DNA of 64,000 nt from assembly GCF_002216065.1 (NCBI RefSeq), contig NZ_CP022282.1:4588001-4652000 (forward strand). The letters are read 5' to 3'. Source of the stretch: Chryseobacterium sp. T16E-39. Its GTDB lineage: Bacteria; Bacteroidota; Bacteroidia; Flavobacteriales; Weeksellaceae. Numbering within the stretch: position 1 is the first letter of the stretch; the number at the start of each line of letters is the position of its first letter. The notes under the pieces were generated by a model. That model made no database searches, was not told the origin of the DNA, and worked only from the letters and a program-made list of their open reading frames with translations. Below, one piece after another: positions 14,825 to 23,313 of the stretch. Position numbers and translations under genes: made by a program.

Positions 14825-16804
14825 ATGATTTCTAAACAGACCATAGATAAAATATTCTCCACGATCCGGGTAGAAGAGATTGTGGGTGAGTATGTGCAGT
14901 TGAAGAGGGCAGGGTCTAATTACAAAGGGCTCAGTCCCTTTCATGAAGAAAAATCTCCCAGTTTTGTCGTTTCACCCAGTAAGCAGATCTGGAAAGATTT
15001 CTCAACGGGAAAAGGAGGAACTGCCATTTCTTTTCTTATGGAAATTGAAAACTTCACCTATCCTGAAGCTCTTCGCCATGCTGCTAAGAAATATGGAATT
15101 GAGATTGAAGAAGATCAGCGGGAATTTTCTGAGGAAGCAAAAAATGCACAGTCTGAAAGGGATTTGCTCTATAAAATTCATGAAGTTGCGAATGATTATT
15201 TTCAAAACTTCATGTGGGAAACTGAAGAAGGTAAATCGATCGGTTTTGCTTACTTTAAAGAGCGTGAGCTGAAAGATGATATCATTAAAAAGTTTCAATT
15301 GGGGTATTCTCCTGAACAGAAAAATGCTTTTACGGCGCATGCTCTGGAAAAAGGCTATACTAAGGAGATTTTAGAAAAATCAGGACTTTCTATTTTCCCT
15401 GAAAATGCTCCGAATGGGATTGACCGTTTTCGCGAGCGGGTTATATTTCCGATTCATAGTTTCTCCGGAAGGGTATTGGGATTTGGTGCCAGAATTCTTA
15501 AGAATAATGTCAAAACAGCCAAATACCTCAATTCTCCGGAAACCGAGATCTATCATAAGTCGAACGTTCTTTATGGTTTAAATCAAAGTAAACAGGCTAT
15601 TTCCCGGAAAAACATCTGTCTTTTAGTGGAAGGATATATGGATGTAATCTCACTTCATATGTCAGGGATCGAAAATGTGGTCGCTAGTTCTGGAACTTCT
15701 TTAACTACGGAGCAGATCAAACTGATCAAAAGGCTTACTGAAAATGTAACGATTCTTTTTGATGGAGACAATGCTGGAATTAAAGCAAGCTTCCGAAGCA
15801 TTGATATGCTACTCACAGAAGGAATGAACATTCGTGTGCTTTTGTTTCCGGAAGGTGATGATCCCGATTCTTTTGCGAGAAAACACCCCCAGGATTATGT
15901 TGAAAAATTCATCGAAAATGAAGCGATGGATTTTATTGACTTTAAAGCTGAAATACTTTTAAAAGAAGCAGGAAACGACCCGATCAAGAAAGCAGAGGCG
16001 ATCAGGAATATTGTAAAATCAGTTGGATTTGTTCAAAACGCCCTTAAAAGAGAGGTTTATTTAAAGGAGGTTTCCAATAAATTTGGTCTTTCTGAGCAGA
16101 GTTTATTTAATGAGCTGGATGTTCAGAAGCAAATCATTCAAAATCAGACTCAGCATGTACAGCAGCAGAAGGAGAATGTCCCTGTAAAAATGGATATTGT
16201 GCCTTTGGATGATGACAAAGGTGATCCTTTTCTGTATGATGTCCTTTTTATGGAGAGTAAGCTGGTTGATCACATGCTTATGTTTGGAGATATCGTTCTG
16301 AAAAGAACGGATGAAAATAATGGCGAGTATCAGATCACAGTGATTGAAGAGATTCTGCATCATTTTGAAGAAGAGGGATATGAGTTTTTAGTTAAAGGAA
16401 ATGAGATCATCATTAATCAGGTAAGAGAAGGAATTAAAGAAGATGAGTTGCGAAGCGGAAACTTTTTTGTATCTTTTATGGACGAACAGATCACCAGCAA
16501 AGTGGTGGATGCATTAATTCCACCGGATGAACTTGAAAACTGGGCCTCCCGGAATATTTACCCACCCAATTATGGAGACAAAGTTGCAGAACAGGTAAAA
16601 GGAGATGTATTACTTCATAAATACAGGTATATCGATTATTTAATAAAAGAAACAGCTAAAGAGCTTGATCAGCATAGCGGAAGCAATGAGGAAAAATATT
16701 TTGAACTTATCAAAAAAATTACCTTGCTGAAGCAGGCATCAATGAAACTAAGCGATATTATTGAATATTCCCCTATTAAAGGTGTTTACAGAGAGAGGAA
16801 ATAA
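14825..16804 (+). CDS. dnaG: DNA primase lacking the zinc-ribbon cysteines
   Basis: Makes RNA primers for the replication fork. 659 residues. The N-terminal CHC2 region is clearly homologous (KGLSPFHEEKSPSFVV, WKDFSTGKGGTAISFLMEIE), but of the four zinc ligands only H40 remains: the positions normally Cys are S37, D58 and T61. The catalytic core is intact. The Toprim motifs are E269 in LLVEGYMDVIS and D313/D315 in FDGDNAGIKA. The C-terminal about 220 residues form the helicase-interaction region, longer than in E. coli (581 residues in total). The frame starts four bases after the promoter-like TACTTTTA, leaving a very short leader. Confidence 0.95.
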   Translation: MISKQTIDKIFSTIRVEEIVGEYVQLKRAGSNYKGLSPFHEEKSPSFVVSPSKQIWKDFSTGKGGTAISFLMEIENFTYPEALRHAAKKYGIEIEEDQREFSEEAKNAQSERDLLYKIHEVANDYFQNFMWETEEGKSIGFAYFKERELKDDIIKKFQLGYSPEQKNAFTAHALEKGYTKEILEKSGLSIFPENAPNGIDRFRERVIFPIHSFSGRVLGFGARILKNNVKTAKYLNSPETEIYHKSNVLYGLNQSKQAISRKNICLLVEGYMDVISLHMSGIENVVASSGTSLTTEQIKLIKRLTENVTILFDGDNAGIKASFRSIDMLLTEGMNIRVLLFPEGDDPDSFARKHPQDYVEKFIENEAMDFIDFKAEILLKEAGNDPIKKAEAIRNIVKSVGFVQNALKREVYLKEVSNKFGLSEQSLFNELDVQKQIIQNQTQHVQQQKENVPVKMDIVPLDDDKGDPFLYDVLFMESKLVDHMLMFGDIVLKRTDENNGEYQITVIEEILHHFEEEGYEFLVKGNEIIINQVREGIKEDELRSGNFFVSFMDEQITSKVVDALIPPDELENWASRNIYPPNYGDKVAEQVKGDVLLHKYRYIDYLIKETAKELDQHSGSNEEKYFELIKKITLLKQASMKLSDIIEYSPIKGVYRERK

Positions 16805-16925
16805 TATTTCTCATACAAACGTCAGGAGGTTCGTCAATCATTTCTGACAAAAAGTCCTATTAAATTTTAGGAATAAAAGTTGTAACTTATACTTTAGAAA
16901 AATTTAAAATAATACCAATAGAAAT

Positions 16926-17612
16926 ATGGACATTAAAAAAGAATTCAGAGATTTCTCTGTAAAGCATTTAGGAAACAGCGGTTTGGTTACCGATCAGTAT
17001 ATGGGAATGTATGGTCCAACGAATCTTACGCCTTACATTATGGAGGAGAGAAGATTGAATGTCGCTCAAATGGACGTTTTTTCACGTCTGATGATGGACA
17101 GGATTATTTTCCTTGGAACCGGAATCGATGACCAGGTTGCTAATATCGTTACAGCGCAGCTTTTATTCTTAGAAAGCGCTGATTCATCAAAAGATATTCA
17201 GATTTATATCAACTCTCCTGGAGGTAGTGTATATGCAGGTTTAGGAATTTATGACACTATGCAGATCATCAAACCGGATGTAGCAACAATCTGTACAGGT
17301 ATTGCCGCTTCAATGGGAGCTGTATTATTAGTAGCAGGTGAAAAAGGAAAACGTTCTGCACTTAAGCATTCAAGAGTAATGATCCACCAGCCATCAGGTG
17401 GCGCACAAGGGGTTGCTTCTGATATGGAAATCAACTTAAGAGAAATGTTGAAATTAAAGCAGGAGCTTTATGACATTATTGCTGAACATTCAGGACAGAC
17501 CTACGAGTGGGTTGAAAAATCTTCTGACAGAGATTACTGGATGACTTCTGAGGAAGCTAAAAACTACGGAATGGTAGATGAGGTTTTACAAAGATCTAAA
17601 GAGAAAAAGTAA
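16926..17612 (+). CDS. clpP: ATP-dependent Clp protease proteolytic subunit
   Basis: 228 residues. The Ser-His-Asp triad is S129 (GIAASMGAVLL), H154 (VMIHQPSGG) and D203 (SSDRDYWM). The N-terminal about 35 residues are a propeptide-like extension before the core starts. It forms the tetradecameric chamber used by ClpX/ClpA partners; no clpX is adjacent in this window. It lies 121 bases after dnaG and ends at a strong terminator. Confidence 0.96.
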   Translation: MDIKKEFRDFSVKHLGNSGLVTDQYMGMYGPTNLTPYIMEERRLNVAQMDVFSRLMMDRIIFLGTGIDDQVANIVTAQLLFLESADSSKDIQIYINSPGGSVYAGLGIYDTMQIIKPDVATICTGIAASMGAVLLVAGEKGKRSALKHSRVMIHQPSGGAQGVASDMEINLREMLKLKQELYDIIAEHSGQTYEWVEKSSDRDYWMTSEEAKNYGMVDEVLQRSKEKK

Positions 17613-17632
17613 TTTTCTTTAAAATCATAATG

Positions 17633-17663
17633 AAAGCGTACCCATAGGTGCGCTTTTCTTTTT
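17633..17663 (+). terminator. clpP terminator
   Basis: AAAGCGTACC pairs with GGTGCGCTTT (10 bp with one G-U) around a CATA loop, followed by TCTTTTTT. Confidence 0.8.
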
Positions 17664-17679
17664 TATATACCGGCTAAAG

Positions 17680-17803
17680 CCACAATATTTTTTGAATACG
17701 CTGTCATTGCGAACGAATGTGAAGCAATAAATTTCTCGGAATATTGATCCTCCGTCAGTTCGAGTGTTTTTCGTAATGAAATGAAGAAAAATGTATCGAG
17801 AAC
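17680..17803 (+). repeat. Chimeric repeat block after clpP
   Basis: CCACAATATTTTTTGAATACG (17680-17700) looks like a shortened head of the CACAAAAG family. It runs directly into a second repeat (17703-17728, beginning GTCATTGCGAACGAATG) whose twin lies at 26413-26438. A third patch follows at 17754-17803, GTCAGTTCGAG... to ...TATCGAGAACC, with imperfectly inverted ends. Confidence 0.55.
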
Positions 17804-17814
17804 CTCTGTAAATT

Positions 17815-17960
17815 CAACCACAAAAGCTACAAAAGTTTTTAAACACTTTAGTTTATTTAAGTTTAAAATATAATGCATAAGAAGTACACATAAGTTTTTT
17901 AAAAATCAAAGATTTTTTTGAGTGTTATCTTCATGAGTTGCAAAAGCTTAAAGCTTATCA
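17815..17960 (+). repeat. Dispersed intergenic element, copy 2 (CACAAAAG family)
   Basis: ACCACAAAAGCTACAAAAG start, AAGTACACATAAGTTTT middle, hairpin AAAAATC-aaa-GATTTTT at 17901-17917, then a tail TCATGAGTTGCAAA. The remaining gap to 18149 is AT-rich with no gene; a TACATTCG at 18124-18131 could be the -7 box of the next gene. Confidence 0.7.
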
Positions 17961-18149
17961 AAGGCTAATGTTTTCAAGATACAAACAAGTATCACAAACA
18001 AAATCTAAAAAATATGCTTAATCTGCGAGAAAAAAATACTTGAAGAATTTTCAACCCATCCAATCCGCTATAAAATTAAAATACAATTATTATTCAATTC
18101 AAGATAAGTTCATACTCGCTGTTTACATTCGCACCCATAAAAAGTAAAC

Positions 18150-19415
18150 ATGAAAAAACTTCTTCTTTCATCACTTATCCTTGGAGCTTTATGGTCTTGT
18201 AATAATAATGATGACAACGTAAACAACCAGGACATTAATTATTCTAAACTGCCACAGGAATTTCCCTTTACTACACTGGCCACTGTAAATGGAGCAGCGG
18301 TAATTAATGGTGGTTTTGGTTCGGGAGCAACTGCACACCCTACCAGAAAGGGAGAGTTTTATGTGATCACAGATCGAGGTCCGAATACGGCCTATTCAGA
18401 TGGAATTAAATTCCTTATTCCCAACTTTACTCCAACGATCATGCATTTTAAGATCAATGCTGAAGGAAATATTGAAGTATTGAAATATATAAAACTTAAA
18501 AATCCTTCCGGGCAGCCTATTACAGGACTTCCAAACCCTCAGGGAATGGGAAGTACCGGTGAAATTGCGTACGGATTGAATGGGAATGCTTTGGGTACGG
18601 ATAATTATGGATTGGATAGTGAAAGTATTGTAGCTGCAGCGGATGGCACATTCTGGGTTTCTGATGAATATGGACCTCATATAGTGCATTATAATGCAGA
18701 CGGTGTTGAGATGGAGCGAATCAGTCCTATTGGAGTGAATACGGGGAACAGAAAATTACCGGCAGTTTTTGCAAAAAGAAGACCCAACCGCGGGATGGAG
18801 GGAATGTGTATGACTCCGGACGGAAAAATGTTGGTTGGTACAATGCAGTCGACCATGTATGTACCTACGAAGGTTTTGGCAACCAATACCACCTTAACGA
18901 GAATCGTAACGTTTGATCTTGCAACAGGAAAGACAAAGCAATATTTATATAAACAGGATGGGGGAGCATCAGACTCTGTATGTGACATCACGGCGATAAG
19001 CAATACTGAGTTTTTGGTGATTGAAAGAGATGGGAAATTCGGTTCTCAGGGCGGATTGAAAAAAGTATACAGGATTAGTTTAGCGGGGGCTTCCGATGTG
19101 AGTGGAACTGACCTTACAGCGGTTGATGGATTGAAAATTAATAACAAAGCTTTGGAACAGTCCACCTGGACAGAGATTGCAGCAGTTGGATTACAGCCTG
19201 TTTCTAAAATGTTAGCTGTAGACTTGGTTACAAAGTTAGGCTATGAACATGATAAGTTCGAAGGAATTGTTTATTTAGGAGGAAATAAACTGGCTGTTTT
19301 CAATGATGATGATTTTGGCGTTACAGATGATGGAAACGGAAATCCTAAAGCTAAAATTCTTCCTAAGACAGGAAAAGTAGATAAAGGAACGATGTATGTA
19401 GTCGATATTCAATAA
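18150..19415 (+). CDS. Phytase-like esterase domain lipoprotein
   Basis: 421 residues. The signal MKKLLLSSLILGALWS ends at C17, a lipoprotein site, followed by an Asn/Asp-rich linker (NNNDDNVNNQD). The rest matches the 'esterase-like activity of phytase' domain: HPTRKGEFYVITDRGPNTAY, WVSDEYGPHIVHYN, NRGMEGMCMTPDGKMLVG, LVIERDGKFGSQGG, a likely six-bladed propeller. The name comes from homology to a plant-associated phytase, and activity in bacteria is not established for most members, so treat it as a surface lipoprotein that may hydrolyse phosphoesters or bind a ligand. It is monocistronic, with a strong terminator. Confidence 0.85.
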   Translation: MKKLLLSSLILGALWSCNNNDDNVNNQDINYSKLPQEFPFTTLATVNGAAVINGGFGSGATAHPTRKGEFYVITDRGPNTAYSDGIKFLIPNFTPTIMHFKINAEGNIEVLKYIKLKNPSGQPITGLPNPQGMGSTGEIAYGLNGNALGTDNYGLDSESIVAAADGTFWVSDEYGPHIVHYNADGVEMERISPIGVNTGNRKLPAVFAKRRPNRGMEGMCMTPDGKMLVGTMQSTMYVPTKVLATNTTLTRIVTFDLATGKTKQYLYKQDGGASDSVCDITAISNTEFLVIERDGKFGSQGGLKKVYRISLAGASDVSGTDLTAVDGLKINNKALEQSTWTEIAAVGLQPVSKMLAVDLVTKLGYEHDKFEGIVYLGGNKLAVFNDDDFGVTDDGNGNPKAKILPKTGKVDKGTMYVVDIQ

Positions 19416-19434
19416 TTAGATTTTTTAAAAAGCA

Positions 19435-19467
19435 AACGGCAGAATTTTATTCTGCCGTTTTTTATTA
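19435..19467 (+). terminator. Terminator of the phytase-like gene
   Basis: AACGGCAGAA (19435-19444) pairs perfectly with TTCTGCCGTT (19450-19459), followed by TTTTTATTATT. The preceding A-rich run also lets it work weakly in reverse. Confidence 0.85.
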
Positions 19468-19520
19468 TTATTTGAATTGAATATCGATAGGGGGACGGGC
19501 TTTAGCTAAAATGCATAATT

Positions 19521-19555
19521 TTACCTGTTACCTATTACCTCGTACCTGCTACCTA
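19521..19555 (+). repeat. Five tandem heptamers (nTACCTn) beside tpiA
   Basis: TTACCTG TTACCTA TTACCTC GTACCTG CTACCTA: five consecutive 7-base units with an invariant TACCT core, ending 3 bases before the tpiA stop codon. Confidence 0.8.
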
Positions 19556-19558
19556 ATA

Positions 19559-20317
19559 TTAATTAAACCCTTCAATAATTTTAGAAAAATCTTCAAGTTT
19601 CAAAGCAGCTCCTCCAATCAATCCACCATCGATATCAGGCTGGGAGAAAATTTCTTTTGCATTGTCAGGCTTCACTGAACCTCCGTAAAGGATGGAAACT
19701 TCGTCAGCCACTTCCTGTCCATATTTTGCTGCAATGATGCTTCTGATATGAGCATGGATTTCCTGAGCTTGCTCTGGAGTAGCTGTTTCACCCGTTCCAA
19801 TTGCCCAAACAGGTTCGTAAGCGATTACTACTTTCTTGATTTCTTCGGCTGAAAGGGTAAATAAAGCGACTTCAGTTTGGTTTTTTACTACTTCAAAGTG
19901 CTGACCTGCTTTTCTCTGTTCAAGAGTTTCCCCATTACAGTATACAGGGATCAAGCCTTTATCAAGAGCTAATTTAACTTTTCTGTTGCAGTGGGAGTCT
20001 GTTTCACCATGATATTGTCTTCTTTCAGAGTGTCCGATAAGGGATCCGGTTACATCAATCGACTCAAGCATATCCGCAGAAAGTTCACCAGTGTAAGCTC
20101 CGCTTTCATGCTCACTCATATCCTGTGAGAAAACACCAATTTCATCCTTTTCGTAGATGTCTTTAGCCATCATAAGGTACAAAGATGGAGGTGCTATCCA
20201 AACTTCACAGTTGGTTGGATTGTTATTTTTGTAACTTAGTAATTGGATCATTAATTGCTGAGCATCAATTACATTTTTGTTCATTTTCCAGTTTCCTGCA
20301 ACTATTTTTCTTCTCAT
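19559..20317 (-). CDS. tpiA: Triose-phosphate isomerase
   Basis: Interconverts dihydroxyacetone phosphate and glyceraldehyde 3-phosphate. 252 residues, a standard TIM barrel. The catalytic residues are visible: K11 (GNWKMN), H96 (GHSERR) and E168 (AYEPVWAIGTG), and the phosphate-binding YGGSVKPDN comes late. It is the last gene of a leftward run that begins with the DUF1599 gene; the gap to the preceding gene is 16 bases. Confidence 0.98.
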   Translation of the reverse strand: MRRKIVAGNWKMNKNVIDAQQLMIQLLSYKNNNPTNCEVWIAPPSLYLMMAKDIYEKDEIGVFSQDMSEHESGAYTGELSADMLESIDVTGSLIGHSERRQYHGETDSHCNRKVKLALDKGLIPVYCNGETLEQRKAGQHFEVVKNQTEVALFTLSAEEIKKVVIAYEPVWAIGTGETATPEQAQEIHAHIRSIIAAKYGQEVADEVSILYGGSVKPDNAKEIFSQPDIDGGLIGGAALKLEDFSKIIEGFN

Positions 20318-20333
20318 AATTATTTCACTTATT

Positions 20334-20738
20334 TTAATCTTCTTCTATTTTAGTGTCTATAAATGTATAGGTGTTATCTTTTTTACCCATTAATTCAATT
20401 GATTGGAACTTTACATCACCATTATCCAGTACCTCATAATGATACACGTCGGTCACATTATCATACTTGTGGAGTTCATAATATTTACCTGATTCTGTCC
20501 ACCAGCTGCCATTTTCTGTTGCTTGCTGTACAGTGCCATCAGGATCAATAGAAACAAACAAGAGCATACTTTTTCCATTTTCCAATCGACAAGAAACCCA
20601 ATATTTTGAGAATCCTTCAATCTGCTGGTTTTGTTCAGAACCCTTATAACATCCTATCATTTTTGGATCATAAGCCTTCTGTTGTGCTGTTACTCCTATT
20701 CCAATGCAAAGTAAGGATAGGGCCATTAGTCTTTTCAT
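20334..20738 (-). CDS. Small secreted protein, unknown
   Basis: 134 residues. Signal peptide MKRLMALSLLCIGIGVTAQ. The mature part looks like one lipocalin-like or beta-sandwich unit (MIGCYKGSEQNQ, GKSMLLFVSIDPDGTVQQATENGSWWTESGKYYELH), typical of small Bacteroidetes 'output' proteins. No family name can be given. It starts four bases after the oligopeptidase stop and precedes tpiA by 16 bases, so it sits in the same operon. Confidence 0.7.
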   Translation of the reverse strand: MKRLMALSLLCIGIGVTAQQKAYDPKMIGCYKGSEQNQQIEGFSKYWVSCRLENGKSMLLFVSIDPDGTVQQATENGSWWTESGKYYELHKYDNVTDVYHYEVLDNGDVKFQSIELMGKKDNTYTFIDTKIEED

Positions 20739-20742
20739 AAAT

Positions 20743-22869
20743 TTATTGATTAATTCCTTCTAGTTTAAACATAAAAGCGTACACCAGAGAGGTATCTTTC
20801 AGGTAGTCAAATCTTCCCGAAGCACCACCATGACCATATGCCATATCTGTTTTTAAGAACAATACATTTTTATCTGTTTTCATATCTCTCAGTTTAGCTA
20901 CCCATTTTGCAGGCTCAAAATACTGTACCTGAGAATCGTGCAAGCCTGTTGTTACCAAAAGATTAGGATAATTTTTCTTTTCTACATTTTCATAAGGCGA
21001 ATAGGATTTCATATAGAAATAAGCCTCTTTATTATTTGGATTTCCCCATTCGTCATATTCGTTGGTTGTCAATGGAATACTTTCATCAAGCATCGTATTG
21101 ACTACATCTACAAAAGGAACGTGAGCAATTACTCCATTCCACAGATTGGGACTCATATTTGCGATAGCCCCCATGAGTAGACCTCCAGCACTTCCTCCCT
21201 GCGCGTACATATGTTTGGGAGAGGTATATTTTTCTTTAACCAGATATTCCCCGGCATCGATGAAGTCTGTAAAAGTGTTTTTCTTTTTCATCATTTTGCC
21301 ATCTTCATACCACTGTCTGCCCATTTCCTGGCCACCACGGATATGTGCCATTACATATACAAATCCCCGGTCTAAAAGACTTAATCTCGGGCTGCTGAAT
21401 GCTGCATTAGAAGAGCTTCCATATGAACCATAAGCATAAAGTAAAAGAGGGCTGTTCCCATCTTTTTTAAATCCTTTTTTATAAACAATAGAAAGAGGTA
21501 TTTTGGTACCATCCTTAGCCGTAGCGAAAAGTCTCTCTGTTACATAATTGTCTTTATTATAGCCTCCAAGAACCTCCTGCTGTTTTAATAATATTCTTTT
21601 TCCGGTTTTTAAGTCCTGTTCAAACTGAGAACTAGGAGTGATCAATGAAGTATATCCGAAACGGAAATTATCGGTATTGTATTCTGGATTTCCTGCGGGA
21701 GACACTGTATAGGTCGGCTCATCAAATTTTACAAACTCTTTTTTGCCTGTTTTTCTGTCATAGATCACCAGCTGGGAAAGGCCGTTTTGTCTTTCACTGA
21801 AAACCAGATAATTTTTAAATTCACTGATTCCCTGCATCAATACCTCTTTTCGGTGAGGAATGAAATCTTTCCAGTTTTCAACACCGGTCTTGTTTAAAGG
21901 AGTTTCTACCACTTTAAAGTTAAGGGCATCTTTATTGGTTGTGATCAGAAATTTATCTTCCAGGGGAGTGACATCATACAATACATCTTTTATCCTTGAC
22001 TGAAAAACCTTAAACGTTCCATTGGGGTCATCTGCATTCAGATATCTTGTTTCAGATGATGTTGTCGCAGCAGAATAAATCATAATGAATTTTTCGTTCT
22101 TTGACTTACCTACGCCTATGTAATTGGATTTATCCTTTTCTTCATACACCACAACATCTTTTTCTGGATCTGTTCCTAGTGTATGTCTTTTAATCTTTTC
22201 AGATAATAGGGTTACAGGATTATTTTCTGTGTAATAGAGGGTTTTGTTATCATTAGCCCAAACAGCTTCACCTTCTGTATTTTTAATGCCAAGGTCAGTT
22301 GTTTTTCCGGATGATAGATCTTTCAGAAACAACTTATACTGTCTTCGTGAGACATCATCTACGCCATATACAAGTTTAGTGTTGTCCGGACTTATACTAA
22401 ATCCAGCGGCTGAATAATAAGGATGACCTTCAGCAAGCTGATCAATATCTAAAAGTATTTCTTCAGGAGCGTTCAGGTTTCCTTTCTTTCTGCAATATTT
22501 GAAATATTGTTTCCCATTTTCAGTACGGGTATAATAGTAATATCCGTTTTTAAAAGAAGGTACAGACTCATCCTTTTCTTTGATCCTGGATTTCATTTCC
22601 TGGAAAAGTTTTTCCCTGAAAGGTTCAGTATCTTTCATCATTCCTTCCCAGTAGGAGTTTTCGGCCTTTAAATAGTCAACAACTTTTGTTGAATCTTTCC
22701 CTTTTTTGAAGTAGTCAATCATCCAGTAATAAGGATCATTTACTTTGTCTCCGTGTTTGATTCTGATATGTTCCTTCTTTTCTGCAACAGGTGCTTTAAG
22801 GTCAGGGAATTTTTGAGATTGGATGGTAGAAGCACTCATGATTAATAGTCCTAAATATAAATTTTTCAT
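20743..22869 (-). CDS. Secreted prolyl oligopeptidase family serine peptidase (oligopeptidase B type)
   Basis: 708 residues: signal peptide (MKNLYLGLLIMSASTIQSQ), a beta-propeller domain (about 75-420), then an alpha/beta hydrolase domain. The triad is S560 in AQGGSAGGLLMG, D645 in GLHDSQV and H680 in YGHGGASG. The opening APVAEKKEHIRIKHGDKVNDPYYW is the S9A oligopeptidase B start. The family cuts short peptides after basic residues; here a signal peptide puts it in the periplasm rather than the cytoplasm. It lies 28 bases after the TerB-like gene in the tpiA operon. Confidence 0.93.
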   Translation of the reverse strand: MKNLYLGLLIMSASTIQSQKFPDLKAPVAEKKEHIRIKHGDKVNDPYYWMIDYFKKGKDSTKVVDYLKAENSYWEGMMKDTEPFREKLFQEMKSRIKEKDESVPSFKNGYYYYTRTENGKQYFKYCRKKGNLNAPEEILLDIDQLAEGHPYYSAAGFSISPDNTKLVYGVDDVSRRQYKLFLKDLSSGKTTDLGIKNTEGEAVWANDNKTLYYTENNPVTLLSEKIKRHTLGTDPEKDVVVYEEKDKSNYIGVGKSKNEKFIMIYSAATTSSETRYLNADDPNGTFKVFQSRIKDVLYDVTPLEDKFLITTNKDALNFKVVETPLNKTGVENWKDFIPHRKEVLMQGISEFKNYLVFSERQNGLSQLVIYDRKTGKKEFVKFDEPTYTVSPAGNPEYNTDNFRFGYTSLITPSSQFEQDLKTGKRILLKQQEVLGGYNKDNYVTERLFATAKDGTKIPLSIVYKKGFKKDGNSPLLLYAYGSYGSSSNAAFSSPRLSLLDRGFVYVMAHIRGGQEMGRQWYEDGKMMKKKNTFTDFIDAGEYLVKEKYTSPKHMYAQGGSAGGLLMGAIANMSPNLWNGVIAHVPFVDVVNTMLDESIPLTTNEYDEWGNPNNKEAYFYMKSYSPYENVEKKNYPNLLVTTGLHDSQVQYFEPAKWVAKLRDMKTDKNVLFLKTDMAYGHGGASGRFDYLKDTSLVYAFMFKLEGINQ

Positions 22870-22897
22870 GCTAATATTCTGTTTTTGGATATCGATG

Positions 22898-23248
22898 TTA
22901 ATTCAGATCCCACATATTCTTTAAAAGCTTATAGAATGTATGTTCCTCATCGGTCACCTTGTTATCAGCTTTGATAAGTGTTTTGGCAAATTCTGCAAAT
23001 TTTACACGCTCTTCTTCAGTAGAATCGTCATGGAAACAGCGGGCGTGAAATTCGAAATGGTCTTTCCATTCTTCAGGCTTTAAAAGGGCGATTGTTTCCA
23101 GTTCATTATCCAAATTCATTTTAAAAGGAAATTCATCCGCTAAATATTGCTGAACAAGCATTCCTTCTTCAGGAGCAAATTCTCCGTCTACAGAAGAAAG
23201 AATCATAAGTAAGTGGTAACCAGCGATGGGTTTATTTGATTTTTGCAT
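22898..23248 (-). CDS. TerB-like small helical protein
   Basis: 116 residues, all helical. The opening LLMILSSVDGEFAPEEGMLVQQYLADEF and the later FAKTLIKADNKVTDEEHTFYKLLKNMW are two similar helix-loop-helix halves with an acidic loop (SVDGEFAPEE, KADNKVTDEE), the arrangement of the TerB/DjlA N-terminal fold. Members bind metal or scaffold membrane proteins; a tellurite role is not implied. It is cytoplasmic and the third gene of the run ending with tpiA. Confidence 0.75.
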   Translation of the reverse strand: MQKSNKPIAGYHLLMILSSVDGEFAPEEGMLVQQYLADEFPFKMNLDNELETIALLKPEEWKDHFEFHARCFHDDSTEEERVKFAEFAKTLIKADNKVTDEEHTFYKLLKNMWDLN

Positions 23249-23313
23249 GAGTTGATTTAAAGTTTAGTGTTTAATTGTACTAGGATGATAAGCATTAATT
23301 CTATGCTTCCCCT

